Notes under the pieces: generated by a model
The model's database searches: none
What the model saw: only the letters and a program-made list of their open reading frames with translations
Told to the model about the DNA's origin: nothing
NCBI GenBank assembly: GCA_031763025.1
Contig: JASSKH010000015.1
Coordinates: 11,760,774-11,824,773, forward strand
From: Macrocystis pyrifera
Taxonomy: Eukaryota; Sar; Phaeophyceae; Laminariales; Laminariaceae
Direction: 5' to 3'
Length of the DNA stretch: 64,000 bases
Program-made: the position numbers and the translations under genes
Shown: positions 54,107 to 64,000 of the stretch, in pieces
Numbering within the stretch: position 1 is the first letter of the stretch
How the letters are laid out: each line of letters begins with the position of its first letter

Positions 54107-54862
54107 TGTAAGGGCCGTTTCCGACCGAAAAAAAACACGAATCGTGACTTTTGGGCAATTCACATTATCACAATCCGTGTCATTTCAGTTATAACTAGAC
54201 CGGCTGCAAAACGTCGCACATCGTGATTTTTCAGACTGTAAAAATCCCGATAGTCGAATTCAACAGTTTTCGCGGGTGAATCCAACTCTCGCAAGTGGGG
54301 CACGACCAGGCATGGCCGGGACGACCATGCGTCCCGGCCCGTGATATATTCGAATCACGGGCCGACGTCTGGTCCAGCCTGCGAGACTTATTTTCAATGA
54401 TCGTCGGCTAAGCCCGGTCTACAAGATTCCATCTCGCGGGCTATCTGCCCGGCCTGACCTGTGACACTCTCGAATCTATTATGCTTTTGGCTTCGGGCTG
54501 TGGCCCACCGTCTTCAGAATTCCGAGGGACGACGTGCTCGTTAGCCCGCGCCTAGCGGTGTCTTACAGGTAACCGCCCGTTGTCCACAAGCGGCGTACGA
54601 AGCAGAGTCTGCCACCCCCCTATACCGGTCTTCGGACATCGTTCGTGCGCGTGGGTTGCGAGGTACCTTGATCAGCCGCATAATTCAGGAAACGAAAAAA
54701 GAAATTAAGTCACGAATCGTGATTTTGATTTTTGTGGGGACAAGCTACAAAAATCGGGTCATGGATCAAATTTTGTTGTGTCATAGTTCACGACGAAAAA
54801 ACACCATTCGACTCCTGGGTTTTTTGTGTTCGTCAGGAACGGCCCTAACATGTCGAAAGTAC
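54107..54862. mobile_element. Candidate non-autonomous element with inverted ends
   Basis: AGGGCCGTTTCCGAC at about 54110 faces the complement of GTCAGGAACGGCCCT at about 54833-54850, 15 bp with two mismatches. Further inside, CACGAATCGTGA occurs near both ends (about 54134 and 54709). The end sequence resembles hAT-type termini, but no clear 8-bp target duplication is visible. There is no transposase. It contains the hairpin at 54284-54389. Confidence 0.4.
54284..54389. other. Multi-arm hairpin, T-shaped fold
   Basis: The outer stem pairs AACTCTCGCA (54284-54293) with TGCGAGACTT (54380-54389), one mismatch, and GACCAG (54304-54309) with CTGGTC (54369-54374). Inside are two arms: GGCCGGGAC with GTCCCGGCC (about 54314-54339), and CGGCCCGTGAT with ATCACGGGCCG (54335-54364). 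The two arms overlap by five bases, so they compete or the second shortens. The layout recalls fold-back termini or a structured RNA. Function unknown. Confidence 0.6.
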
Positions 54863-55214
54863 CACGACCGCCGTGTACACAACTGAGTTTGGTAGAATGA
54901 GGGAACAGAACGAGTCAGTCTTGCTGCATCAGGGTGGCGAGCGGTGCATGCAATCCTAAAGCTCATCGTACTTCCAATCGAAGCCACTACCAGGGGAATA
55001 CAAACACAAATACCACATTTAAATAGCCTGCTTCCAGATAGCCAAAAATCAGTATCGAAAAGTCAAAAACCGATAAAACCAAAATCAGTGCGAAGAAGTA
55101 AACACAGAATCTTTCGAACCAGAAATCCGAAGGACCAAAATTCCGAAGGACCAAAAATCACCCAAAAAAACATGCAGTCCCCATGGAACACATTCAGCAT
55201 TTCCAGCAGGAAGA
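54863..55214. other. No gene recognised
   Basis: It lies beyond the 3' end of the copia-family coding remnant and may include its untranslated end. No LTR of that element could be identified. Confidence 0.35.
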
Positions 55215-55869
55215 TCACCAAAAATCCATCGCAAGGCTGCGATGAAACTCGAAAGACTCCTGCGATATCGCTTTGATCAGGAAATCCGAGTGCTGAAAAG
55301 GGGATAGTACGTGGATAATCGATATCTCTTTTCTCCTAACCAGTTCGCTGAGGAAGTGGTGTCGCACGTCGATATGCTTGGAGTTGGAGTTAGTAATGGT
55401 GTTCTGCGCAAGCTGCACCGCACACTGATTATCCTCGAACACCGGTATGCAGGGCATTCCCACCTCAGGCAACATGAAACGCCAAACCTGCCGCAAAAAC
55501 AACACATCCTTGATCACGTCAGCAAGCGCCACGTACTCTGCCTCATTAGCGGAGAGTGTGACACACGTCGTCTGAGTCCTAGAACACCCAGACACACATG
55601 CACCCCCACACATCACCAATCCTCTTGAAACCGACCTTCTGTCAGCCGCCTTGCTTGCGTAGTCCGCGTCCGCAAACACCTGCAAGCTCAGTCCCCCTGT
55701 TGTACCTTGTTGAGAAGTAATCCCGAAGGAACTCCGTCTCACATACCCTAAAATACCAAATGCTACCCTCCAGTGCACTAACGTCGGTGCAGCGCAGTAC
55801 CTTACCACTGCTCTTATGGCATTGGAGATGTCTGACCGAATCTGGGTTGATAGCCCCATAAGTGAGCCT
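55215..55869 (-). mobile_element. Copia-family (Ty1/copia) remnant, RNase H part
   Basis: Minus-strand text typical of the copia RT/RNase H region: GSLMGLSTQIRSDISNAIRA, LQVFADADYASKAADRRSVS, TCVTLSANEAEYVALADVIK and NSKHIDVRHHFLSELV. It is the downstream half of a copia pol. The upstream half lies at 61632-62790, and the Ty3-type element at 55870-61631 sits between them. The remnant is old and broken. Confidence 0.85.
55865..55869 (+). repeat. Target-site duplication of the Ty3-type element, left
   Basis: AGCCT before the left LTR also follows the right LTR (61631-61635). The exact size is four or five bases because one A could belong to the LTR. Confidence 0.7.
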
Positions 55870-56101
55870 TGTAGCCAAAAGATACCAAGCCGTGGAGGTT
55901 TCAGTGTAATCGCATGTGTGAGTGGAGCAGTGGCCGGGGATCCTGTGTGATGTCCCCTAGCCACCTGGCTCGTGGTCCGATGAGGATCACTCCGTGATAA
56001 TACAAGCTTCAAGAACAAGACTTACTGAGTGCGAGGCCAGCGAGACTGGTGGAGTCCCTCGCTGGAAGCCCTCTTGCTGATATCATCTGGCAGAGGCCAT
56101 A
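55870..56101 (+). repeat. Left LTR of the Ty3-type element
   Basis: Begins TGTAGCCAAAAGATACC and ends GGCAGAGGCCATA. It matches 61400-61631 over its full length by eye. The ends are imperfect inverted repeats (TGTAGCC and GGCCATA). Confidence 0.93.
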
Positions 56102-56396
56102 ATATCTAGATATTCGCGGAACTTCTGTTGGAGGAGTTTTCGGCTGCGGAGTATTGGGTCACAGCTGGGAAGGCAGTTGGCCCGTTGGACGGATCGAAAC
56201 GGCTTGAAGCGCACAGCAGGGGAGGACGCTCCGGGAGCTGGAGGACGCACAGGTCAGGCGGCAGTTTCTCCGTTATTACAGTAGAGTCCAGGTGGACTGC
56301 TGTGGATTATGGCGCACACGGCAAGCACGCCGCTGGTGGTAGGGGAGTCTCTGACTCCACCGAAATACGGAGAGGTGTGGACCGAGCAGGCCTCTC

Positions 56397-58305
56397 GTGT
56401 TTTTTTACGCAGCGTACCTCGATTATGAGGAACGGCTGCAGCTCGCCAACGCTCAGGGGGTGGTTCAGCACTCCAAAGTGAGCATGGGCCAGCTTATCCC
56501 CAATTACATTCATCGGTGTTTTGAGGGATTTTACAAGCATCAGACTACGATGACCGCCTCGGAGTTGTTGGACGCTGTTAGGCAGCACGCTGGTTACACA
56601 ACCACCAGCAACAGATTTGACACCTCGCGGGCGGCAGCGGACTTGCGTCGCGTTCTCTCAATGAGGCGCGATGAAAAGCAGGGCGGTGAAACATCCGTCA
56701 AAGACCGCGCGATGATGGTAAACTCCGCTATGGAAAAGTATTTTGCGGAGAATCACGCGGTGCATGCCATGTACCGCGCGCAGGACCGTTCGTGGTTGCC
56801 CGGACCGGCGGAATTTGTGAGCATGGCGTTGGTGGATGGCTTATGGCCGTCCGAGTTCAAAAAGTACGTAAAAGGTCAGCTCACGTACGCTGCAGGGTGG
56901 AAGAAGGACCCGGCATTGGTCATGGACCAAATTTTTTTCTGCTGCAGAACAGTGGAAATTCATCGAGGCGTATGGTCGGAAAGATGCTGCAGGGGCAGCT
57001 GAACCGCGACGCCAACAGCAGCAGAAACCGAAACAGCAGCAGTCCGCGAAAAAGTCGTTTGTTCGCGTCTGTTTCGAGTGTGGTGATCCCAACCATTATG
57101 TTTCTGATTGCCCAAAAGCTCGCGGTGGCGGCACAGCTCCCAGCAGTGGTGGGCGCGGGTCGTCAGGGTATCGCGGGGGCCGCAATGGCGGCCGGGGCAG
57201 ATTCAACCATGGACGCGGGCGCGGTGGCCGTGGTGGCAATCAATTGACAGCGGGCGGTGGAACTTCTGCTGTTGCTTCTTCAACTTCTGGTGCGCCAGCG
57301 GCAGGAGCCGCTGGGTCGGGATCTGGTTCGTCTGTTGCCGGCCGAGCTGTATACGTTGGAGGAGCTGGAACATCGGTGGGTGCTGCTGGAGCGAGAACTT
57401 CGCCATCCACCGAGCGGGCGGAGTCAGTGTCTGGTGCTGCTGCAGGGGCGGTAGCGCCGGAACCGTCTGTATATTCGACGTCTTGGTCGGGGTGGACCGC
57501 CGATTCTATTTCTTCGGCGCCGGCTGTAGGAGGGCAGCCATGGCGTCAGGTGACTCTTGGTACCGACCAGAGTTCAACGGCAGGTGAAGTGCCTGTCGAT
57601 CGCAGCGCTGAGTGTTTACGCGCTGATCTCTCTTTGCCAGGGTCGGTTGGTTCGCTGATGGCGCGTGTGATCCTTGATTCGGGGTCGGCGCTCACGTCCA
57701 TCGGTGTCGGCTTACTTCAGCAGCTGTCTTCGCATTTCGGCGGCGCCGATCTGCAAATTCCGTTCGAAAATGGCCCGCAGCAGGCGAAAACCGCTACGGG
57801 TGTTTCAGTGATGGTCACGCACAAAACGGTGCCGATTGCCGTGAGTGTACGGACGCCGTGGGGAGCGGTGAAATTGGAGCCCATCACTTTCGCGGTCATG
57901 CCTGGTACAGATAACGTCGTTCTGTTTGGCATGGCTACCATGAAAGCTCTTGGCATCGACGTCTACCGTGAAGCTCTGGAGAAGCTTCGCCCTCGCGCAG
58001 TGCCGGTATCGACCGGTGTGGAGACTCCGAGTTACCTTGCGGCGCGCAGAGTGACGGTTTCCGTGCGTGCTTTTCAGACCGAGGCTACGGTGGATGCTCC
58101 GGAGGACAAGGCGGTGGAACATTTGGTCGACCGGGGGCCAGACATGTTCATGGATCCGGAGGAGGAGCGGACGGCCCGAGAACGGGCGTTGGAGGACAGC
58201 GTGCAGCAGGCAGAGCAGAGTGGATTAAGCGTCGGCGGATCAACCCGTTTGCGCGAAATTTTGGCTCGTCGCGTGGGTGCTTTTTCGCCGTGCGCTGTGT
58301 GGTGA
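56397..58305 (+). CDS. Gag-like and protease-like region of the Ty3-type element
   Basis: Capsid-like helical text lies in the first part. A CCHC zinc knuckle follows (CFECGDPNHYVSDC, CX2CX4HX4C, about 57076-57117), as in Ty3 nucleocapsids, then a Gly/Arg-rich stretch and a Ser/Gly/Ala-rich linker. A protease-like segment with ARVILDSGSALTSIG (the DSG active-site type) is at about 57660-57705. The region overlaps the start of pol slightly. It is annotated as one block because its parts fall in overlapping frames. Confidence 0.8.
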
Positions 58306-61300
58306 TCCGCCAGCGCAAGTGGAGCCGATGCGAGTGCAGCTGAAGCAACAGGCGAAGCCTGTCAAGGCAACGCCACGTCGGTACGAACCGACGAAAAGGG
58401 ACTGGCTCTCGAAGTGCATTGCTGCTTTGGTGTTTTTTGGCTTTGTCTACCACAACATCCAGGCGGTGTGGGCGAGTCCGGCGATGGCGGTGCCCAAGAA
58501 GGACTCTTTCCGTTTGGTGAGCGACTACTCGGCGGTGAACGCACAGGTGGAGAAGTCCCCGGGCGTCATGCCCAACCATGAAGACATGGGAGATCTGCTG
58601 GGGGCGCGTTTCTTCGGCAAGCTGGACCTACTTCAAGGGTACTGGCAGATGCCTTTGGCTCCGGAGGCGCAAGACGTCTTCACCATGGCGACAAGCGACG
58701 GTTTGTTCACGCCTACCCGTGTTCCCCAAGGTGTTTTGAATGCGACTTCTTATTTCCAAGGTGTCATGACTGAAGTGTTGCGTGGTTTGGATTGCAAAGT
58801 TTGGGTCGATGACGTTTTCTTTTTCGCAGACACCGAAGAAGCTCTTCTGCAGCTGCTTGATGACATTCTTGAACGCCTGGAGAATGTTGGACTGTTTGTC
58901 GCCGCCCACAAGTGTACCTTCTTCTCTCGTGAACTGGTCTGGTGTGGTAAGGTGTATTCCAATGGTGTCGTGTCCCATGACCCCGCTCGAGTGCAAGGTT
59001 TAAGTGAAATGCGTCGTCCCGAAAACGCTGGAGAACTAATGCAATTCTTGCAGGCTGTCAACTGGTTGCGTACATCGTTACCACGTTTAGCGGAAACGGT
59101 AGCACCGTTACGTGATTTTTTGGAGGAGCTCCTTGTTGGGGCTACACGTCGGACTAAGCGAGTGGCGCGCAATCGTGTCATCAAGGATACCGCGTGGACG
59201 GAGGATCGGGTGCGGGCGTGGAATGCCGCACGGGGTTTGGTGGCGCAAGCAGTGCCGCTTCATCATCCTCGTCCCGGGTGCGTTGTTTTGATGTTTCCTG
59301 ACGCTTCTGATTTCCATTGGGGTAGTTTTCTCACCCAAGTGCCTGAACACGAATTTCGCAGTGGATTGGCGTTGGAAAGCATGTCTCACGAGCCTCTCGG
59401 ATTTCTGAGTGGTTCGTTCACAGGTTCGCAGTTGCGCTGGGCGACTGTCGACAAAGAAGGTTTTGCGATCGTTAATACGTTCCGGAGGCTCGAATACCTG
59501 CTTTGGGGTGGTGTTCATATCTTTACTGATCATCGAAACTTGCAGTACATTTTCAATCCGGAGAAGTGTGTCACGACGGTCACAAAGACCATGGCACAAC
59601 GCCTAGAGAATTGGAAGGGTGTTTTAGGACAATACCGCTATGCAATCGAACACATCCCTGGCGATCGAAACTGTTGGGGGGATCTGTTGTCTCGTTGGGT
59701 CAAAGTTCCTACGGTGCCTGTTCGTTCGGTTGCCGTGCACAGCCCATGTAATGCTGACGATTCGCTTCCCGCATTGGATGTGATTCGTGCCTCGCAACAA
59801 AGGTCTGTCGCTCGTATCGGCGTTGGTGTTCATGAATTTTCGACAACCTTCGGTCAAGCTACCTTGGCCGATGATGGTTTGTTTCGTGTGCGTGTTGGGG
59901 TGCGTGACGTCTTGTGGATTCCGCCGGATGGTCTTGCTCTTCAAACTCGTTTGATGGTGTGCGCGCACATGCGCTCGGCTGGTCACCGTGGTGTGGCGCC
60001 GACTTTGTTTCGCCTGAAGGAATATTGTGTTTGGCCTCACATGGATTCTCAGGTTCGCGAATTCGTTCGCCAGTGTTTGCACTGTGTAGACACGCGTGCA
60101 GGTGCACTCATTCCTCGTCCCTACGGAGACACGGTGCATGGTACCGCTCCGGGAGAAGTGGTGCACTTTGATTTTTTGTATGTTGGCCACAGCGGGCCCG
60201 AAGGTAGCGATGGCCTGCCTGATGAGGATGGTTTCCGATATGTTTTGGTCATCATGGATGATTTGTCCAACTACGTGGCGTTGGAACCGGCCGAGGCTTG
60301 TACAGCCGAGGTCACAGCGAAGCATTTGCTAGCCTGGTGTAAGACTTTGGGGGTGCCGCGTGTGTGGGTGAGTGATACCGCCACGCATTTCAAGAACAGG
60401 GTGCTTGCTTTGTTGAGCGACGCGTTGCACATCGAACATCGTTTTGCTGTCGCTTACACGCCGTGGTCGAACGGTACGTGTGAACGCATGGTAAAAGAGG
60501 TGGTACGTGCTCTGCGTTCCATTCTGTCAGAACAGCGTCGTCAGGTTTCGGAGTGGGTTGATGTTTTGCCGGCCGCTCAGTGGGCCTTGAACACTTCGTT
60601 TCGTGAACGTTACCGAAGCACTCCGTACAGCGTGATGTTTGGGCGTGCTCCGCGTACCGATTTCTCGGCGCTCGTTTCTGAGTCTGATGGCAGGTGGAAT
60701 GTTGACGTGATGAATGCTGACTTGTTGCGTGCGAACGTCCGTGAAGTCGTTGCAGAGCAGGAGAGATTTTGCGCCGATATTCGCGCAGCTGTTGCCGTGT
60801 CTCGCGACAACAAACGTAAACAGGCTCAGGGCCAGGTGGTGTTGCCAAAATTTGCGGTTGGTGATTTCGTGTTGTATGCTCGTGTTCGTCGGCAGGGTGT
60901 CACACCGAAATTGTTGTCCACATGGACTGGTCCGTGGCGTGTGGTAGCAGCTGATCATGATCATGTGTACTCAGTTCAGAACATCGTTTCTGGGAAGGTG
61001 CATCAAGCTCACGTGGCTCGTTTACGATTTTATGCGGATGCGACGTTGAACGTCACCGCTGATCTGAAGGATGTTTTCCAACATTCCTTTGCGCAGGGTG
61101 AATGCCGCATGAATGCTTTGGTGCATGTGGCCGAAGATGATGCCAACGAGGTGATTGTCTTGGTCGATTGGGATGGTTTCGAAGCAGAGGAGCGCACGTG
61201 GGAGTCTTTGCGGTCGATTTATTCTGCTGCGCCTGAATTCGTCGTGAAGGAATTGCGCAAATTACGGATGACCCGTGCGCTCAAGATTAAAATTGCTTCA

Positions 61301-61321
61301 GAGTTCAGCATTGATTTGTGA
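58277..61321 (+). CDS. Pol of the Ty3-type element (RT, RNase H, integrase, chromodomain)
   Basis: A 1014-residue open frame. Reverse transcriptase: VPKKDSFRLVSDYSAVN, FFGKLDLLQGYWQMPL, RVPQGVLNATSYFQ and the catalytic VWVDDVFFF (residues about 175-183). RNase H: LMFPDASDFHWGSFL, ATVDKEGFAIVNTFRRLEYL and FTDHRNLQYIF. Integrase: the zinc motif HMRSAGHRG with CLHC, then the core HFDFLYVG, VWVSDTATHFKNR and PWSNGTCERMVKEVVRALRS, giving the D-D-E set. The C-terminal segment, VIVLVDWDGFEAEERTWESL, resembles a chromodomain, expected to bind histone marks and steer integration. Domain order and length fit Ty3 chromoviruses. Confidence 0.93.
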   Translation: MLFRRALCGDPPAQVEPMRVQLKQQAKPVKATPRRYEPTKRDWLSKCIAALVFFGFVYHNIQAVWASPAMAVPKKDSFRLVSDYSAVNAQVEKSPGVMPNHEDMGDLLGARFFGKLDLLQGYWQMPLAPEAQDVFTMATSDGLFTPTRVPQGVLNATSYFQGVMTEVLRGLDCKVWVDDVFFFADTEEALLQLLDDILERLENVGLFVAAHKCTFFSRELVWCGKVYSNGVVSHDPARVQGLSEMRRPENAGELMQFLQAVNWLRTSLPRLAETVAPLRDFLEELLVGATRRTKRVARNRVIKDTAWTEDRVRAWNAARGLVAQAVPLHHPRPGCVVLMFPDASDFHWGSFLTQVPEHEFRSGLALESMSHEPLGFLSGSFTGSQLRWATVDKEGFAIVNTFRRLEYLLWGGVHIFTDHRNLQYIFNPEKCVTTVTKTMAQRLENWKGVLGQYRYAIEHIPGDRNCWGDLLSRWVKVPTVPVRSVAVHSPCNADDSLPALDVIRASQQRSVARIGVGVHEFSTTFGQATLADDGLFRVRVGVRDVLWIPPDGLALQTRLMVCAHMRSAGHRGVAPTLFRLKEYCVWPHMDSQVREFVRQCLHCVDTRAGALIPRPYGDTVHGTAPGEVVHFDFLYVGHSGPEGSDGLPDEDGFRYVLVIMDDLSNYVALEPAEACTAEVTAKHLLAWCKTLGVPRVWVSDTATHFKNRVLALLSDALHIEHRFAVAYTPWSNGTCERMVKEVVRALRSILSEQRRQVSEWVDVLPAAQWALNTSFRERYRSTPYSVMFGRAPRTDFSALVSESDGRWNVDVMNADLLRANVREVVAEQERFCADIRAAVAVSRDNKRKQAQGQVVLPKFAVGDFVLYARVRRQGVTPKLLSTWTGPWRVVAADHDHVYSVQNIVSGKVHQAHVARLRFYADATLNVTADLKDVFQHSFAQGECRMNALVHVAEDDANEVIVLVDWDGFEAEERTWESLRSIYSAAPEFVVKELRKLRMTRALKIKIASEFSIDL

Positions 61322-61387
61322 TTTGCCGCATGCGATTTCGTCTTGGTTTTTTGGTTTTGTCAAGCTCGTTCGTGTCGAGTGAACTCG

Positions 61388-61399
61388 CTTTGGGGGTGC
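61388..61399 (+). promoter_or_regulatory. Candidate polypurine tract
   Basis: CTTTGGGGGTGC lies directly before the right LTR, where the plus-strand primer of an LTR element is expected. A primer-binding site after the left LTR could not be matched to a tRNA by eye. Confidence 0.6.
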
Positions 61400-61631
61400 T
61401 GTAGCCAAAAGATACCAAGCCGTGGAGGTTTCAGTGTAATCGCATGTGTGAGTGGAGCAGTGGCCGGGGATCCTGTGTGATGTCCCCTAGCCACCTGGCT
61501 CGTGGTCCGATGAGGATCACTCCGTGATAATACAAGCTTCAAGAACAAGACTTACTGAGTGCGAGGCCAGCGAGACTGGTGGAGTCCCTCGCTGGAAGCC
61601 CTCTTGCTGATATCATCTGGCAGAGGCCATA
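61400..61631 (+). repeat. Right LTR of the Ty3-type element
   Basis: Matches 55870-56101 over the full 232 bp and is followed by the AGCCT duplication. Confidence 0.93.
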
Positions 61632-62790
61632 GCCTACCAACTCGCGAAACGGCCAGTCTCCAGGTGCTTCATTCTTGCTAACAGGAAGCGGAACACTCTT
61701 ACCAAACTCTATCCCGTGCTCATCCACCAATTGTTCAGCGAATGTCTGCTGTGAAATCTTGAGCACCTCCTTCTCTCAATCCCTCTCGTAAGAACACCCC
61801 TAATACCAACGTAACTCTCCCAGGTTCTTAACCGGAACCATTGGGTCCAGGTCCCTGCCAAACTAGTCATACGTTGCCCTCTCCCCCACCGCAAAACTAT
61901 CATCTACGTGCACTATTATAGTCATCACTAGTCTCCCCTCATTCATCAAACGAAACACGCATGCATATGCCAGGCACTGTATAAACCCTAACGTCAACCG
62001 ACACCTAGTACGGTGTGCATACCATTGCCTTAAAGCCTGTTTCAAACCGTACAAACTCTTATTCAGTTTTGCTATTGTCCCTGACAGCTTCCACGCAACC
62101 CTGAGGCAAGCACATGAATTAATACGTTTTCCTCTAGGTCAGATAGCACGAACGCCTGCTCAATGCCAAAACTGCACAAATCAAGACCCAGCTCGCGCAC
62201 CATCGCTGGCAACAATCGAACACTCGAAACAGCAACAGTAGGCCCAAACAACTTCCCGGCATCAATGCTAGCTTTCTGCTCATCCCCCCGGGCTATTTGT
62301 CTCGCCTTAGGTTTTGTGGGCCAACCGTACTCATCAGCCTTCCACATTGCGTTGATGTAGTTGTCCACTGGTTGCTATATTGGCCCAAACGTCCCCGCAT
62401 CCAGCAATCCATAAACTCCCGCCCCGTCGAGTCGTACTCCGACCGCACGGCCTCCTTGTCGCTCCGTGGGACCTTGAGGTCAGACGCGTAGCATTGTGGC
62501 AAATCCGGAGGCTTGTAAGGCGGCCCCTGGTTCCTCAAGGTGTTGTAGTTGTCCTCCCGAGTGGCAAGCCATGTCGCGAAGGCACACGGCATCCCCCGGG
62601 GCCCCCCTGTTAGCGATGTTTCCTTGCGGTTTCCAACAAAAGATGACAACTGCCCACGCCCCCCAACACTCTCGTCGGCTCCTTGCGGCGATTCGCGTTG
62701 ACGGCCTCCCGCGTATCGAACATCGACAACAGCACCGTCTTGTCCATCATCCACACAAGTCCGACGCTATGGTGAAGGCCTTGGTCGCGG
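61632..62790 (-). mobile_element. Copia-family remnant, reverse-transcriptase part
   Basis: Minus-strand copia RT text: RSDKEAVRSEYDSTGREFMD, RQIARGDEQKASIDAGKLFG, PTVAVSSVRLLPAM, LGLDLCSFGIEQAFVLSDLE, MYGLKQALRQWYAHRT, IIVHVDDSFAVGERATYD, then DWPFRELVG immediately before the Ty3-type element. The next copia residues (GSLMGL) resume at its far side. Broken in several places, with no LTR or gag recognised. Confidence 0.85.
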
Positions 62791-63619
62791 CTTACTGGCG
62801 ACGGCAGGGGCGGTTCCTCTGGAGAGAAATTCTTACGAGCTGCAAAAAATGTAATCGTGTGCATGCACCCCCGTACGACCTGGTTCTGCTTGCTGCAACC
62901 TAACCCCACAGAAAGAGACCAGACAGAGCTCATTCATGCCTCCCTCGAGTCTCGAGGCACACACGACGTTTAGCTATGATTACGACGACCGCGCTCCTCC
63001 CCCGCCCCCCCCTCTATCCGCCAGCGCCGCTGACACTCGCGCCTGCACCGGGCTCACCCGCGGTGCCGTGCTTTGGGTCCTAGCACGCGCACAAAACAAA
63101 AGAAGAACAAAGGAAAAATAAGGCTCTCGTCGGTAAGTATTAGATGGAGGCGGTGTCCAAGTCGCAGTCCTGAGAGGCGAGGGATGCGTCGCGTTGGGCG
63201 GTTCCACCCGCTACGCTCGCTCAGAAGGACGAAAAATGGAACGGAACAGACGATCTAAACCATTACGGGCAGACAGGCGATTTTCAAATGCCAACAGCTC
63301 CATGCCCCATTCAGGAAATCACTAACCCAAACGCCGCATGCCGTACCTACGTACGTACGTACATACCAGGTAGGCCACTAATTTTCATATTTGGTTCTGG
63401 TGTGTGTACAAACGAGAAAGAACAGCACGGCACAGCAGCACCGCATAAACGATAAAAATGAAACCAATAATTTCAGAGAGGAAAAACTAATCATCTTCCC
63501 CTTTCATGTAATTCATTTATTCGTTATTGGAACACCTTGCACCGGTCTAAGAGGAAAAACGAACAGCAGAGTTTCTTTCTCAGCTGCGTATGCCGCCCGC
63601 CACGCTCGCGGCCACCTCG
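62791..63619. other. No gene recognised
   Basis: The first 100 bp may extend the copia remnant. A CGTA repeat (about 63347-63362) and a poly-C run (about 62998-63012) are present. Nothing else is supported. Confidence 0.4.
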
Positions 63620-64000
63620 TCACTCATTCAGTCTGGGTAAAACTTTCCTCCCACTCTGCTACGGTGAGCCCCGTCGCGCGCCGCGCGTGAAGCCCGGTGC
63701 ACATCGTGGGCCTCGTTCGCCAGCTCGACAGGTACTCAGACTTCGATGCCCGCTCGGTCTTCACTGAAGCGAGCCAGCATGGCGTGAAGCACATCAGCGA
63801 ATATAATATTGACAGCACAGAAGCGATGACAGCACACATCCGTGCCGCAGCCTCTGAGTGACGTCAACCTCTTCCGAGTACTACTCGTCGTCCGTGCAAA
63901 CGGGAGCTCGCAACCATCTTCTATGGTACGCCGAAGCGTCGAGCACAATCCGCACCAGCTCTTGGTTTATGGAGTCATAAACCGCCTGCAAGTCGATGCA
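63620..64000 (-). mobile_element. LINE reverse-transcriptase fragment at the window edge
   Basis: On the minus strand: CIDLQAVYDSINQELVRIVL (63945-64000), VCTDDE, VDVTQRLRHGCVLSSLL and, in another frame, IIFADVLHAMLARFSEDRAG. These are the palm motifs of the same LINE type as 28365 (FIDLQKAYDSVHRELLW, GLRQGCVLS). The copy continues beyond the right edge and has frame changes. Confidence 0.75.

Larger units (their letters stand above)
55870..61631 (+). mobile_element. Ty3/gypsy-type chromovirus-like retrotransposon, nested in copia
   Basis: A 5.76-kb element with 232-bp LTRs, a gag-like region with a CCHC knuckle, an aspartic-protease-like segment, then reverse transcriptase, RNase H, integrase and a C-terminal chromodomain-like segment. 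The order RT-RNase H-integrase marks it as Ty3/gypsy. The LTRs look identical by eye and the target duplication is intact, so the insertion is recent. It looks near-complete: pol is open throughout, while the gag-protease side is spread over more than one frame, which could be family-type frameshifting or about two breaks. Confidence 0.93.

Noticed and set aside
55870-61631. The 232-bp repeats as an assembly duplication of copia sequence
   Set aside because: The copia reading text is continuous only if the whole block including both repeats is treated as inserted, and a short target duplication flanks it, so they are LTRs.

Overview
This is a nuclear eukaryotic window, almost entirely repeats and transposon remains. 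No bacterial operons, rRNA genes, stand-alone tRNA genes or CRISPR arrays are visible. The host is not resolved. Chromodomain Ty3, copia, APE-type LINE and tRNA-derived SINE copies, (CCCTAA)n tracts and scattered short coding-like islands suit a protist or alga with a repeat-rich genome; a stramenopile is my guess, not a demonstration.

Layout. 0-4.4 kb: a dispersed coding-like repeat and two LINE 3' ends lying tail to tail. 4.4-7.3 kb: a degenerate array of CCTCTGGAGG-type boxes holding two TA-flanked MITEs and two SINEs in opposite orientation. 7.6-9.6 kb: broken coding-like stretches, one arm of a foldback element, and a repeat encoding a CxxC peptide motif. 9.6-14.6 kb: AGTAT-rich, GGTACCGA and CCATGGCA repeat arrays, a 120-bp telomere-like tract and an inverted-repeat pair around it. 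15.9-21.6 kb: coding-like fragments, a tyrosine-recombinase fragment among three families of repeated blocks, a 113-bp satellite and a coiled-coil coding region. 22-26 kb: a duplicated coding-like region and a 1.58-kb palindromic foldback element. 26.6-34.3 kb: MITEs, a SINE and at least eight LINE pieces, several abutting or nested. 35.5-36.4 kb: an AGCT-rich minisatellite split by an acidic coding-like segment. 37.2-42.4 kb: two further LINE remains, one keeping endonuclease, reverse transcriptase and a long 3' UTR. 43.6-53.8 kb: the best candidate host gene (a polytopic membrane protein near 49.9-50.9 kb), second copies of two dispersed coding-like repeats and a local duplication. 54.1-54.9 kb: a candidate element with inverted ends and a complex hairpin. 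55.2-62.8 kb: a copia-family remnant on the minus strand split by a young Ty3/chromovirus-type element on the plus strand with 232-bp LTRs. 63.6-64.0 kb: another LINE reverse transcriptase fragment runs off the right edge.

One LINE family explains much of the window. Its 3' UTR (polypyrimidine tract, a conserved 200-bp block, then GTTTAATGTGAAGAA and an AAC or CA tail) recurs about ten times on both strands. The rest is SINEs, MITEs, foldbacks and minisatellites that appear to have inserted into or expanded around one another. I see no set of genes that works together as a pathway. All similarity statements come from reading this sequence by eye; no database search was run.
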